Assembly (NCBI GenBank): GCA_015661075.1
Contig: JACVQJ010000006.1
Span: forward strand, 1-62,336
Source: Parachlamydiales bacterium
Lineage (GTDB): Bacteria; Chlamydiota; Chlamydiia; Chlamydiales; SM23-39
Reading direction: 5' to 3'
Length of the DNA stretch: 62,336 nucleotides
Below, one piece after another: positions 35,143 to 44,090 of the stretch (its first letter is position 1; each line of letters opens with the position of its first letter). Under the pieces are notes generated by a model, which ran no database searches, was not told the origin of the DNA, and saw only the letters and a program-made list of their open reading frames with translations. The translations under genes were made by a program, and so were the position numbers.

Positions 35143-36052
35143 GGATAATTCCTGGAGCCAGATGCTGAAAGACGTCATCCGCCGACACGGTAGACAAATC
35201 CCGATGAGTTCCAATCAGCGGGCGATGCACCAGCATCGGGTTGGGCGATGCGACATTTTGTTTTAAAATGCCATGTTTCGGGTCGGCCCACAGGGAAAGA
35301 ATTTGTAGAGGAAACGCAGCATCGAGATAATAGGCCATGGACAAAATCCCCGAATCGGGAACGATGAGATACCGGCAGCGGTTTTTGATGATCGAAAGCA
35401 GTTCCATGAGCGTTGTTTTTCCTCTCAGATCGATCAGCTGATCGGATTCAAAAAAAGGCTCTGAACCATATCCGAACAGAATCACGCGCGCTCTTGAGAA
35501 AGAACCAATCTTGTGAAATAGTTCCTGCCAGCGCTCCGGCGGCCAGTTTCTCCAAAGTCCGTAATTTGTCTCTGCTGTCGCTTGCGCTCCGATATAGACC
35601 CGCCCCTCGGGAAGATCGAATTTTTTATAGAGATCGTCATGAGCCTTGTTCCAGACCAGCCTGGGCACCAAAGAGCCATGCTGCCAGCGGACCCAGTCGG
35701 TGGGGCTCGGATGGGGAATGATGAGATCAAACTCTTTGCCAGAGCGATTCAGGGCAACAAGTGTTTGTTCGACATCGTATGGCTCGCCGCGTATCCACAT
35801 CGGCGCCACAATCGTCTGGACGCCCTCCAGTAAAGTAAAGCCCTCTTGCAAATTGGGGCGGATCAAAAAGGTGATCTGGGCATCGGGAATCCATTCGCGG
35901 ATGCGGTGCACAATGGCGTACAATCCGAGGGCGATGTCGCCGAGGCCCCGGTTCCAGGCGATAAGGATCTTTTTCGCTGAACGGCGCTCAGCCATCCGGC
36001 AAATCGCATCCAGCCTGTTCGGCAAAAACAAACGCGCAAATGTTCTAAACAC
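35132..36052 (-). CDS. GT9-family glycosyltransferase (heptosyltransferase-like)
   Basis: A 306-residue protein of the ADP-heptose:LPS heptosyltransferase family (GT-B fold). The N-terminal ILIAWNRGLGDIALGLYAI is the typical acceptor-domain start, and YLIVPDSGILSMAYYL matches the donor-site block (normally TNDSGxxH). It overlaps waaF by 8 bases upstream and the pyrophosphorylase by 11 downstream, giving an operon waaF-GT9-pyrophosphorylase. The family block is weaker than in WaaF, so the donor sugar is uncertain. Confidence 0.8.
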   Translation of the reverse strand: MFRTFARLFLPNRLDAICRMAERRSAKKILIAWNRGLGDIALGLYAIVHRIREWIPDAQITFLIRPNLQEGFTLLEGVQTIVAPMWIRGEPYDVEQTLVALNRSGKEFDLIIPHPSPTDWVRWQHGSLVPRLVWNKAHDDLYKKFDLPEGRVYIGAQATAETNYGLWRNWPPERWQELFHKIGSFSRARVILFGYGSEPFFESDQLIDLRGKTTLMELLSIIKNRCRYLIVPDSGILSMAYYLDAAFPLQILSLWADPKHGILKQNVASPNPMLVHRPLIGTHRDLSTVSADDVFQHLAPGIIHAK

Positions 36053-37070
36053 GTGTTTTCATGCGCTCCAACGTTTTGAGGGCCACTTCTTCCACTTCGA
36101 TTTGATTCATACAGCGAAAATCGCTCGGGCATGTGCGCTTGAAACACGGCGAACAGCTGACGTGCTTATTGATCACGGCGCCCTTCTGGCCCCAAGGCCC
36201 CGTCGCAACATCATCTGTCGATCCGAATAGCGCCACAATCGGCGCCGCGAGAGCGACGCCGATATGCATCGGACCGCTGTCATTGGTGACAAGAGCATCG
36301 CAATGTTGGATGAGACATGCCAATTGGCGCAAAGTGGTATCTCCCGCCAGATTGATCATCCTCTCCGGCGCACCCGCACAAATCTCTTTCACCAATGACT
36401 GGGTCGCCGCATCGCCGAAAAACACGACAAACGCATCCGGATCCTGCAAAAAGCGCAGCGCCAGCGCGCGAAAACGCTCCGGAGGCCAGCATTTGGCAGT
36501 CCCGTAGGCCGCTCCGGGATTGATGCCGATCAAAGGATGGCCCGGGCGATACCCCCTCTCAACCAGCAATTCCATCGCATCATGAGCCTCTTGATCGGAG
36601 AAAAAAAGCCGTGGCGCTGTTTCGCTCATTGGAATACCCAGCGGCTGAAGCAAATGCTTATAAACATCCACCTGATGACTCCGGATATCCGGCGGCTCCA
36701 TGCGATCTGTCAATAGCATTGAGCGCCAATTGCCGGCGAAGCCCAGCCTCTTCCGAACGCCTCCTTGCCAAAACCACCAGGCCGAAGAAAAGGAATTCGT
36801 CAGCAAAATGCCCAAATCATATTTTCCCGCTCGGAGCCTTTCAATTGCATTGCGCGTGTTTTCCTTCATCGCAAAAAAATCGTCGGTGCGAGTGAAGCAA
36901 AAGACCTCATCGATAGCCGGATCCTGCTTGAGTAGATCGCTGATCGGCCAGGGACACATCGCCGTGATCTCAGCCGTAGGAAATTGGCGCCGCAAGTCAG
37001 TCAAGACCGGCGTTGCCATCACAAAGTCCCCAATCCAGTTGGGAAGACGAACGATCACTTTCTTATACAT
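36045..37070 (-). CDS. waaF: Lipopolysaccharide heptosyltransferase II-type enzyme
   Basis: About 341 residues from the ATG at 37070, which places VIVRLPNWIGDFVMATPVL at the N-terminus as in WaaF; an upstream ATG (37115) adds an unconserved stretch. Donor-domain blocks are GINPGAAYGTAKCWPPERF, MINLAGDTTLRQLACLIQHCDALVTNDSGPMHIGVAL and ALFGSTDDVATGPWG. A cysteine-rich C-terminal piece (HVSCSPCFKRTCPSDFRCM) is typical. The enzyme transfers heptose to the LPS inner core. First gene of the operon; divergent from the ATPase at 37192. Confidence 0.88.
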   Translation of the reverse strand: MYKKVIVRLPNWIGDFVMATPVLTDLRRQFPTAEITAMCPWPISDLLKQDPAIDEVFCFTRTDDFFAMKENTRNAIERLRAGKYDLGILLTNSFSSAWWFWQGGVRKRLGFAGNWRSMLLTDRMEPPDIRSHQVDVYKHLLQPLGIPMSETAPRLFFSDQEAHDAMELLVERGYRPGHPLIGINPGAAYGTAKCWPPERFRALALRFLQDPDAFVVFFGDAATQSLVKEICAGAPERMINLAGDTTLRQLACLIQHCDALVTNDSGPMHIGVALAAPIVALFGSTDDVATGPWGQKGAVINKHVSCSPCFKRTCPSDFRCMNQIEVEEVALKTLERMKTRV

Positions 37071-37191
37071 TATCCCATACGATTTAATATGGACATGATG
37101 CCTTTTGGATCGCATGCTCGCAAGAATTTATTCTATCCTTAAAACACACCCTTTGACTAAAATGAAGTTGAACTTCAAAAATGCAAAGCCT

Positions 37192-38352
37192 ATGTTTAAA
37201 AGAGAGTTAGAACCTGAGCTTAAAGAGCTTGCAAAAGGGTACCCCATTGTCACAATCATTGGCCCTCGCCAATCGGGCAAAACAACCCTGGCGCAGCACG
37301 CTTTTCCTGAAAAAAAATATGTGAACCTGGAATTCCCCGATATCAGGGCCATGGCTCTTCAGGATCCTCGAGGATTTTTGGAACAGTTTCCCGATGGCGC
37401 CATTCTTGACGAAATCCAGCGCGTACCTGAACTTCTCTCCTATATTCAGCCTCTCGTTGATGCGAAAGAGCAAAAAGGAATGTTTATTCTTACGGGAAGC
37501 CATCAGCTCGAGCTGCAACAGGCCATTTCACAGTCTTTAGCGGGCCGCGCTGCTCTACTCACATTGCTTCCATTAACACTGACCGAACTGCAGGCAGCGG
37601 GGTTCGATCTTTCTGTTGACGAATGGATGTTTCGAGGCGGATATCCACGGATTTACAATGATCAGCTCGATCCCACAAAAGCATATCGCAGTTATTTTCA
37701 AACCTATGTTGAACGGGATCTGCGTCAATTGATCCAGGTCAAGGATTTGCTCCAATTTGAACGGTTTGTTCATATTTTGGCGGGAAGAGTGGGTCAAATC
37801 CTCAATATGGAAGATATCGGCTCGGAAGTGGGAATCTCTTCTCATACGGTCAAACACTGGATCTCCATCATGGAGGCCTCATTCATTGTGTTTCGGCTGC
37901 CCCCTTATTTTGAAAATTTTGGCAAGCGCGTGATTAAATCGCCCAAACTCTATTTTAATGATGTCGGATTGGCCACTTATTTGCTGGGAATCCAAAATGA
38001 AGTTCAACTCAGCCGCGATCCACTCCGGGGAAATCTGTTTGAAAATGCGATCCTTTTAGAATTGAAAAAACATCAATTGAACCTGGGGCTCGATCCTTCA
38101 CTTTTTTACTATCGGGATGTCCAACAAAATGAGATCGATCTCATTTACAAAAAAGGACACGATCTCATTCCGATTGAAATCAAATCCTCGAAAACTTTTC
38201 ATCCGGAATTCACTAAAAAACTTCAGTATTTTCAGTCGCTCGCCAAAGAGCGCGCACCCGTTGCATTTCTCATTTACGCTGGCGATGCGGAACAACGCAT
38301 CCGCACCACCCGCGTTCTGAATTTTCGGCATGCAGCGGAGGCACTCAAATAA
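37192..38352 (+). CDS. AAA-type ATPase with DUF4143 domain
   Basis: About 386 residues from the ATG at 37192 (in-frame ATGs at 37105 and 37162 are less well supported). N-terminal ATPase: Walker A GPRQSGKTTLAQHAF, Walker B DGAILDEIQRVPEL, sensor LTGSHQLELQ. C-terminal DUF4143: YVERDLRQLIQVKDLLQFERF, a winged-helix stretch, YFNDVGLATYLLG, GNLFENAILLELKKH and the nuclease-like EIDLIYKKGHDLIPIEIKSS. Such proteins are frequent in accessory regions; their role is unproven. Divergent from waaF. Confidence 0.88.
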   Translation: MFKRELEPELKELAKGYPIVTIIGPRQSGKTTLAQHAFPEKKYVNLEFPDIRAMALQDPRGFLEQFPDGAILDEIQRVPELLSYIQPLVDAKEQKGMFILTGSHQLELQQAISQSLAGRAALLTLLPLTLTELQAAGFDLSVDEWMFRGGYPRIYNDQLDPTKAYRSYFQTYVERDLRQLIQVKDLLQFERFVHILAGRVGQILNMEDIGSEVGISSHTVKHWISIMEASFIVFRLPPYFENFGKRVIKSPKLYFNDVGLATYLLGIQNEVQLSRDPLRGNLFENAILLELKKHQLNLGLDPSLFYYRDVQQNEIDLIYKKGHDLIPIEIKSSKTFHPEFTKKLQYFQSLAKERAPVAFLIYAGDAEQRIRTTRVLNFRHAAEALK

Positions 38353-38411
38353 AAATAGTTGCATCTGGATAAGGCGATCGGGTACATTCTGCGTCCCAAA
38401 TCAAGGCGGAA

Positions 38412-40391
38412 ATGTCCATGATCGCTTATCCCGACGCTATGGCCTATCAGTATCCAATCGAAAACGCGACTGAATACCATGGCTATGTCCATGGGAATCA
38501 ACCCAATTATTCTCCCGGCAATGTCACGATCTATCAAGGCACCATCCCTTATTGGATCCGTCCCGTCTCTGCACCGGAGCCGATCTCCAAAATGCCCGAT
38601 GAACCAGACAATCCTCACCTGTTATTGGAAGCACAGACCGACATCGCTTCGGACACCCAATATATTCATTATGAATTCAAGGTCTGGAACGCTTTGGACG
38701 CACAAAATCTTTCCAATATCGAACTCATCTTTAATCCCGAGCTTCAAACCCTTACTATCCATGACGTCAAAGTCTGGCGGAATGGAACATGGATCGATAA
38801 ACTGGACATGAGCGAAATCCGCGTCGTTCAGCGCGAAGAAGATCTCGATCACCTTTGCTACTGTGGTGATCTGTCAGCTCTTCTTTTTTTGGAAGATATC
38901 CGCGAAGGAGATCTGATTGACTACTCTTATTCGATCCAATACACACATTTCCTTCCATTTTGCTGTCATTATCCTCTTCAATTTCCACAAACATGGGAAA
39001 AGTACTGCGGACGGATTGTCAAAGCCGCCAACCGGCCTATGCGAGTTCAGATCAATCCACCGGATTTTGACGGCAATTTTCAGGAGAGCGACCTGGAATA
39101 TTCATGGTGCATCGAACCCTGCCCTCCCTACGAAAAAGTGCTTGACCTTCCTCGTGGATATCCCTCTTACGCCAGCTTGGAGGTCACTGAATTTCGCGAT
39201 TGGAGCGAGGTGGCTCGCTTAACAGCTTCTTTTTTCTCGCTCAATCCCGATTTTGCTAGGGACGCTGAGGCGATTGAACTGGTGGATGGTTGGAAAAAAA
39301 GTTCGTCCAGCCTTGAAGAAACGGCGATCCAAGCGACCCGCTTTGTTCAGGACGAGATTCGCTATCTGGGACTCGAGGACGGAGTGTTGGGGGTCCAGCC
39401 GACAGATCCATTGGCCACATTAAAAAGACGTTTTGGAGACTGCAAAGGCAAAACGCAGCTTTTGCGCTCATTTTTCGCGATGCTCGATCTTCCGTCCGAT
39501 CCCTGTTTGGTCAATACGAACGTAGCCAAGAGCATGAAAAACCATCTACCTTCGCTGTATTTCAACCATGCGATCCTTCGGTTGGAATTCAACGGCCAAT
39601 CGTACTTTATCGATTCGACTTCAAATTACAATGGCGGGGGCCTGGATCAGATGAGCGTCCCTTTTGGCGCAGGACTGATCCTGTCGGACAAAACCACAGA
39701 CCTCATCGATATTCCCGCACCGATCATCCATCCGGAAATCGAATGTCAGACCACTTATGATGTCCGGCCGAACACTGACATCGAGATGACCATCGACATC
39801 CATTTCAAGGGATCCAAAGCAAATTTCGGGCGATACGCACTGAAAAAATATGGACTAAATCAACTATCCGAATGGTTTCAGAAACGAATCAGCCGCCAGT
39901 TCGATCATTTTGAAGAGATTGCTCCGCTCCAGCTCGATGACGAACGCGATCAGAACGATCTCAGAGCCACCATTAAGTTGCTCCTGAAAAACCCCTGGGA
40001 AACCGAATCGACAATATGGCCCGGCTTCATCACATATTTCGCATCCTTTCTCACCGATTATTTCGACAATAAGAAAAGCTTCACCTGCCGACCATTGTTT
40101 CTGGCCGATTATTTCTGCCAGGACGTCGATACGGATCGCGAGTTCCCGCTCATGCTCCCTGATGCACACATCAGGGAAAGCGTTACGATCCACGGCGGCA
40201 CCTTTCTAAGAGCTCAAGAAACCATCAAACACAAGGCTTTTACATTCAACGCCAAAACGACAAGCATCGACACAATCGAATTTGATCTTCAGACCCATCT
40301 CAACGCTTTGGATCCGGAAGATCTGTCCTCTTTTGACAATCAACTCAATGAGGCGTGCAAAATGTTGCCGATTAGAGTGACACAGCGCTAA
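38412..40391 (+). CDS. DUF3857/transglutaminase-like protein without signal peptide
   Basis: A protein of 659 residues. Residues 60-260 resemble DUF3857 (beta-sandwich). The transglutaminase-like core has a complete Cys-His-Asp triad: C344 in RRFGDCKGKT, H386 in FNHAIL and D401 in FIDST. YLGLEDGVLGVQPTDPLATL before it is a family block. Relatives are normally exported, but this N-terminus (MSMIAYPDAMAYQYPIENAT) has no hydrophobic segment, so the protein is cytoplasmic or leaves by another route. A chlamydial type III effector is conceivable but untested. No operon partner. The gene converges on the HTH antitoxin gene. Confidence 0.8.
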   Translation: MSMIAYPDAMAYQYPIENATEYHGYVHGNQPNYSPGNVTIYQGTIPYWIRPVSAPEPISKMPDEPDNPHLLLEAQTDIASDTQYIHYEFKVWNALDAQNLSNIELIFNPELQTLTIHDVKVWRNGTWIDKLDMSEIRVVQREEDLDHLCYCGDLSALLFLEDIREGDLIDYSYSIQYTHFLPFCCHYPLQFPQTWEKYCGRIVKAANRPMRVQINPPDFDGNFQESDLEYSWCIEPCPPYEKVLDLPRGYPSYASLEVTEFRDWSEVARLTASFFSLNPDFARDAEAIELVDGWKKSSSSLEETAIQATRFVQDEIRYLGLEDGVLGVQPTDPLATLKRRFGDCKGKTQLLRSFFAMLDLPSDPCLVNTNVAKSMKNHLPSLYFNHAILRLEFNGQSYFIDSTSNYNGGGLDQMSVPFGAGLILSDKTTDLIDIPAPIIHPEIECQTTYDVRPNTDIEMTIDIHFKGSKANFGRYALKKYGLNQLSEWFQKRISRQFDHFEEIAPLQLDDERDQNDLRATIKLLLKNPWETESTIWPGFITYFASFLTDYFDNKKSFTCRPLFLADYFCQDVDTDREFPLMLPDAHIRESVTIHGGTFLRAQETIKHKAFTFNAKTTSIDTIEFDLQTHLNALDPEDLSSFDNQLNEACKMLPIRVTQR

Positions 40392-40543
40392 TGAACCTGG
40401 GCTTCGATAGATGTCTACCACCCAGTTGCATCCTTCTTGGATGTATACCTGAGTTTGTAGTACGGCTTGCTGGGCACTTCGATTCGATCGATGTGCGGCG
40501 ACAATTAGGATTGCCTTATCTGGGCGTTATACGATCTGGCAAA

Positions 40544-41011
40544 TTAGGCAACCTTGAAATTCTCAGAGATGTCAATTTCCAGGCAAGTGGATTTTCTCGT
40601 CTTCTCTTTAGCCAGAACTTGCAGCGGTACAGCATTGTAAAGATCTCGGAATTCAGTGGCCTTTGCGCGCAGATGACTTAATACGTGTAGGCGAATACAA
40701 AATTCTGTCGATGGAGTGAGTTGTCTTTTTCCATTTTCCCATTGAATGACTGCGGCATGAGTAACTCCAAAAATACGCCCGAAGTTGGCCGTTGTCAAAG
40801 CAAGAAACTTGCGAATGAATTGCAATTCGTGTTTCGTAAGTCTTCCCGATTTAAAAGCCAAAGCACGCAATACGACCAATTGTAATCGAGTCATATCAAT
40901 ATCGATCACCCATTCGCCAAAGACCTTTCTCATCGGAGTATTGACGAGGGTGATAGGAAATCCAAGTCCCTCATAAATGAATGTTTTGACTTTATGTTCG
41001 CTGTTTTTCAT
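40544..41011 (-). CDS. HTH antitoxin partner of a DUF4258 toxin
   Basis: A 155-residue protein. Residues 65-100 form an Xre-type helix-turn-helix (FIRKFLALTTANFGRIFGVT, HAAVIQWENGKRQL), as in MqsA-like antitoxins. The N-terminal zinc-finger cysteines of MqsA are absent. It overlaps the upstream DUF4258 gene by 4 bases (ATGA), so the two are translationally coupled, toxin first. Likely binds its own promoter. It could also be a plain regulator. Confidence 0.72.
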   Translation of the reverse strand: MKNSEHKVKTFIYEGLGFPITLVNTPMRKVFGEWVIDIDMTRLQLVVLRALAFKSGRLTKHELQFIRKFLALTTANFGRIFGVTHAAVIQWENGKRQLTPSTEFCIRLHVLSHLRAKATEFRDLYNAVPLQVLAKEKTRKSTCLEIDISENFKVA

Positions 41012-41394
41012 TTTTTGTTTTTCCTTGGCAATCGTATCGCAGTGATAATTATCATGTCTTTCTCAAAAGCGAGGATGACTCGCACATCTTCTCCGTCAAC
41101 AGCTTTCCCTCTGATTGCGTAATTCCATGTTTGGAATTTATTGTTGAACAGGGTTTTCTCTTTTTCGTGAAAACCATTGCGTAAAACCTCCATTATATCT
41201 GGCAATTTTAGCGATCGCAGTTTTTGTCGGCTGATCGCATGTTCAGTCACCCTATATTTCCTGCTTTCGACATGATCTCGAATTTTTTCTAATAAATTTT
41301 CAATCCATTCAGTTGACAAGATGCTATAGCCTTCTTTTTTTTGGATTGTAACAAAGTAACGTTTTCCAAGCAATACAATGCTGTAGCGTGCCAT
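41008..41394 (-). CDS. DUF4258 putative toxin
   Basis: About 128 residues from the ATG at 41394 (MARYSIVLLGKRYFVTIQKK); the open frame runs upstream to 41490 but into remnant DNA. The last 80 residues match DUF4258: RVTEHAISRQKLRSLKLPDI, EVLRNGFHEKEKTLFNNKFQ, WNYAIRGKAVDGEDVRVILA. This fold is related to RelE/MqsR-type ribonuclease toxins and the gene stands in the usual place before an HTH antitoxin. Confidence 0.72.
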   Translation of the reverse strand: MARYSIVLLGKRYFVTIQKKEGYSILSTEWIENLLEKIRDHVESRKYRVTEHAISRQKLRSLKLPDIMEVLRNGFHEKEKTLFNNKFQTWNYAIRGKAVDGEDVRVILAFEKDMIIITAIRLPRKNKK

Positions 41395-41412
41395 TCCTGT
41401 TGTACTCGCTTC

Positions 41413-41512
41413 CTTCGGAAGACAGACACAACTCCGAAAAGACGGCCAAAAAGATCGATGCGAAAGTGCGCCAGCTGATTGACGCCGCACGTCAGCGCGC
41501 CCGCGAGATCAT
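41413..41512 (+). pseudogene. FtsH C-terminal fragment
   Basis: About 30 codons upstream of ruvC read NSEKTAKKIDAKVRQLIDAA followed by RQRAREII, the pattern of the C-terminal helix of the FtsH membrane protease (YSEKTA..ID.EV..II..A..RA..II). The rest of FtsH is absent. It fills most of the gap between the DUF4258 gene and ruvC and suggests an intact ftsH or paralogue was lost when the toxin-antitoxin pair arrived. Confidence 0.5.
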
Positions 41513-41598
41513 CGAATTTAGTCTCCGAAGCGAGCTTTGCAACTGGCTCGCCATTAAAAGTTGTCAAAAGCAATCCATTTCGTGTACACCAATAGGAT

Positions 41599-42171
41599 AT
41601 GATCATTCTTGGCATTGATCCCGGCACGCAAGTGACGGGCTACGGACTCATTCAAAAAGACGCACCGCGCCTCATTGCGCTGGATTACGGATGCATTCGT
41701 CCGCCCGCCGCTCTGCCTCTGTGCGAGCGCTATCGCATCATCTACGAAAGCCTATCGATCCTCATCGACAAACACCGGCCGGATGCGATGGCCATTGAAT
41801 CGCAATTCATCTTGAAAAATCCCCAGAGCGCGATCAAACTGGGCATGGCGAAAGGAATGGCGATTTTGGCCGCGACGCAGCGAGGAGTGCCGATTTTTGA
41901 ATACGCCCCGACAAGAGCCAAGCGCGCTGTCGTCGGCCATGGTCATGCCAGCAAATGGCAAGTGCAGAAAATGATCCAGACGATTTTGCGCCTGCCATCC
42001 GTACCGGAGCCGGAAGACGCCGCTGACGCTCTTTCGCTCGCCATCTGCCACGCTCAAACAAAGGACTTCACATCATGTATGAATCAATTCGGGGCACGCT
42101 CAAGGACAAAACGCCGCATCAAACCATCGTTGAATGCAACGGGATCGGCTACCGCCTCGCAACTCCTCTAA
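41599..42171 (+). CDS. ruvC: Holliday junction resolvase RuvC
   Basis: Endonuclease that resolves Holliday junctions with RuvAB. Of 190 residues, the catalytic acids are all present: D7 (GIDPGT), E67 (AIESQF), D140 and D143 (EDAADAL), spaced as in E. coli. The C-terminal 32 residues, beyond the usual end, are encoded inside the start of ruvA in another frame, a 97-base overlap. ruvC and ruvA are neighbours in Chlamydia as recalled. The start follows the FtsH fragment. Confidence 0.95.
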   Translation: MIILGIDPGTQVTGYGLIQKDAPRLIALDYGCIRPPAALPLCERYRIIYESLSILIDKHRPDAMAIESQFILKNPQSAIKLGMAKGMAILAATQRGVPIFEYAPTRAKRAVVGHGHASKWQVQKMIQTILRLPSVPEPEDAADALSLAICHAQTKDFTSCMNQFGARSRTKRRIKPSLNATGSATASQLL

Positions 42172-42668
42172 GCACTTATACTCGGCTACCGTCTCTGGAA
42201 TCGAGCGTGACGCTCTATCTATCCCAGGTCATCCGCGAAGACGCGCATACCCTCTATGCCTTTGACCAAAAAGAGGAACGCGATCTGTTTGAAATCCTTT
42301 TGTCTATTTCCGGCATCGGCCCCAAAACGGCCGCGGGTATCATCGGCCATATGGAGGTCAGCACCTTTCAGCGTGCAATCGCTTCTTCCGATATCCGCCT
42401 GCTCAGTAAAATGCCCGGCATCGGCAAAAAGACCGCCGAGCGCCTCGTCATCGAAATGCGCGATAAATTCAAAGGCAAAAGTAAAGCGGCTTTACTTCCC
42501 ATCCCGATTGGCGCTACCGGCGGTATCACGGGCGATGCGATGAACGCTCTCGTCAATCTGGGGTATAATGCTCTGGATGCCAACCTGGCTGTCCAGGAGG
42601 CCGTCAAAACCAATCCCGGCGAACAGGACCTCGGCCGCCTCATTACCGCTGCCTTGCAAAATCTTTAA
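42075..42668 (+). CDS. ruvA: Holliday junction DNA helicase subunit RuvA
   Basis: Junction-binding subunit of the RuvAB branch-migration motor, 197 residues. It begins MYESIRGTLKDK, the OB-fold start conserved in RuvA, so the start at 42075 is firm in spite of the 97-base overlap with ruvC. Helix-hairpin-helix motifs are LSISGIGPKTAAGIIGHM and LLSKMPGIGKKTAERLVIEM. The C-terminal domain III (ALVNLGYNALDANLAVQEAV) binds RuvB. mnmE follows 54 bases downstream. Confidence 0.95.
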   Translation: MYESIRGTLKDKTPHQTIVECNGIGYRLATPLSTYTRLPSLESSVTLYLSQVIREDAHTLYAFDQKEERDLFEILLSISGIGPKTAAGIIGHMEVSTFQRAIASSDIRLLSKMPGIGKKTAERLVIEMRDKFKGKSKAALLPIPIGATGGITGDAMNALVNLGYNALDANLAVQEAVKTNPGEQDLGRLITAALQNL

Positions 42669-42722
42669 AGATGTCATAGGTCCGGTTTTGTGCTATTATT
42701 TGTGCAGACTTGCGAAACCATT

Positions 42723-44090
42723 ATGCATCTGCCAGATTATCAGCAACCTGCTACCATTGCCGCGATAGCGACTGCACCCGGAACGGGAGCGATCGCCATT
42801 TTGCGCATTTCCGGGCCTGATTCCATCGCCATCGCTCAAAAAATTTTTACCGGTCCTGTGGATCAATATGCGAGCCATTCGGCCCATGCGGGGCATATTC
42901 TAGCCCATGATGGATCGATCATCGACCATGTTTTGCTGATTCCTTTCCGCGCCCCGCGATCCTATACCGGCCACGATACCGTCGAAATCCATTGCCACGG
43001 CGGATCGTTCATCGCCCGACAAATCCTGACTCGCATCCTGGAAGTAGGCGCGCGGCCGGCCTTGCCGGGCGAATTTACACTGCAAGCGTTTCTCAACGGA
43101 AAACTGGATCTGGCGCAAGCGGAAGCGGTGCAAATGCTCATCGCATCCAAAAGCGAACTGGCGCGGCAATCGGCCTGTCAGCAGCTAGACGGCGCACTGT
43201 CGGCCCACATCCAATCGTTTCAAAAAGAGCTGACGCGCATTGCCGCCATTCTTGAAGCGTGGGTGGATTTTCCGGAAGAAGGGCTGGAATTTACTACGCT
43301 GGATGAACTGTTGCTGGATCTGGAAAAAGTCCTTGAATCCATGCGCCGCCTGCATCGCACTTTTCATGACGGCAAAGCCATCCATTCCGATTTGTCGCTA
43401 TGTCTCATCGGCTCGCCCAATGTGGGCAAATCTTCTCTCATGAACGCCCTGCTCGGAAAAGATCGCGCCATCGTGACGGAAATTCCCGGAACAACGCGCG
43501 ACTCACTGGAAGAAGAGCTCAAAATTCATGGAATGCATTTCCGGCTGATCGATACAGCCGGCATCCGCGAGACGGATGAGATGATCGAACAGGAAGGCGT
43601 CCGGCGCTCGCGCCAAGCGATGCAGCAATCCGATTTAATCCTGCTCATTCTCGATGCCAGCCGCCCCATGGCGCCGAATGACACCGAGCTACTCAAACTG
43701 ACCCCGCCTGAATCGACGATCATTGTCTGGAATAAAACGGACCTCGCCCTTCCCTCGACCGCTATTGACAGGGAGCCGGCCGTTTTAATCTCCGCCAAGA
43801 ACAATCAGGGCATCGATGCATTGAAAGAGGCGATTCAACGTAAAATCTGGAAAAACGGCCCGCCATCGAAAGAAGAGGTTGTCATCGCTTCGCTGCGCCA
43901 TTTTCAGGCGATCGAACGAGCCATCGAATCGGCTGAATCAGCTTCTGCTGCCATCAAAGAAAACCGCTCTCCGGAATTCGCTGCATTCGACATGCGCACC
44001 TGTCTCAACCATCTTGGCACTATTATCGGAACGAATGTCTCAGAAGATATTCTGAACTCTATCTTTTCACAATTTTGCGTGGGCAAGTGA
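42723..44090 (+). CDS. mnmE: tRNA modification GTPase MnmE
   Basis: With MnmG, modifies wobble uridine 34 of several tRNAs. About 455 residues from the ATG at 42723 (an ATG at 42690 adds 11 unconserved residues). Folate-binding N-domain: IAAIATAPGTGAIAILRISG and GEFTLQAFLNGKLDLAQAEAV. G domain: GSPNVGKSSLMNALL (G1), TEIPGTTRDSLEEE (G2), DTAGIRETDEMIEQEGVRRS (G3) and NKTD (G4). The chain ends CVGK, the conserved C-terminal Cys motif. Followed directly by nth with a GTGA overlap, an arrangement shared with Chlamydia (recalled). Confidence 0.96.
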   Translation: MHLPDYQQPATIAAIATAPGTGAIAILRISGPDSIAIAQKIFTGPVDQYASHSAHAGHILAHDGSIIDHVLLIPFRAPRSYTGHDTVEIHCHGGSFIARQILTRILEVGARPALPGEFTLQAFLNGKLDLAQAEAVQMLIASKSELARQSACQQLDGALSAHIQSFQKELTRIAAILEAWVDFPEEGLEFTTLDELLLDLEKVLESMRRLHRTFHDGKAIHSDLSLCLIGSPNVGKSSLMNALLGKDRAIVTEIPGTTRDSLEEELKIHGMHFRLIDTAGIRETDEMIEQEGVRRSRQAMQQSDLILLILDASRPMAPNDTELLKLTPPESTIIVWNKTDLALPSTAIDREPAVLISAKNNQGIDALKEAIQRKIWKNGPPSKEEVVIASLRHFQAIERAIESAESASAAIKENRSPEFAAFDMRTCLNHLGTIIGTNVSEDILNSIFSQFCVGK

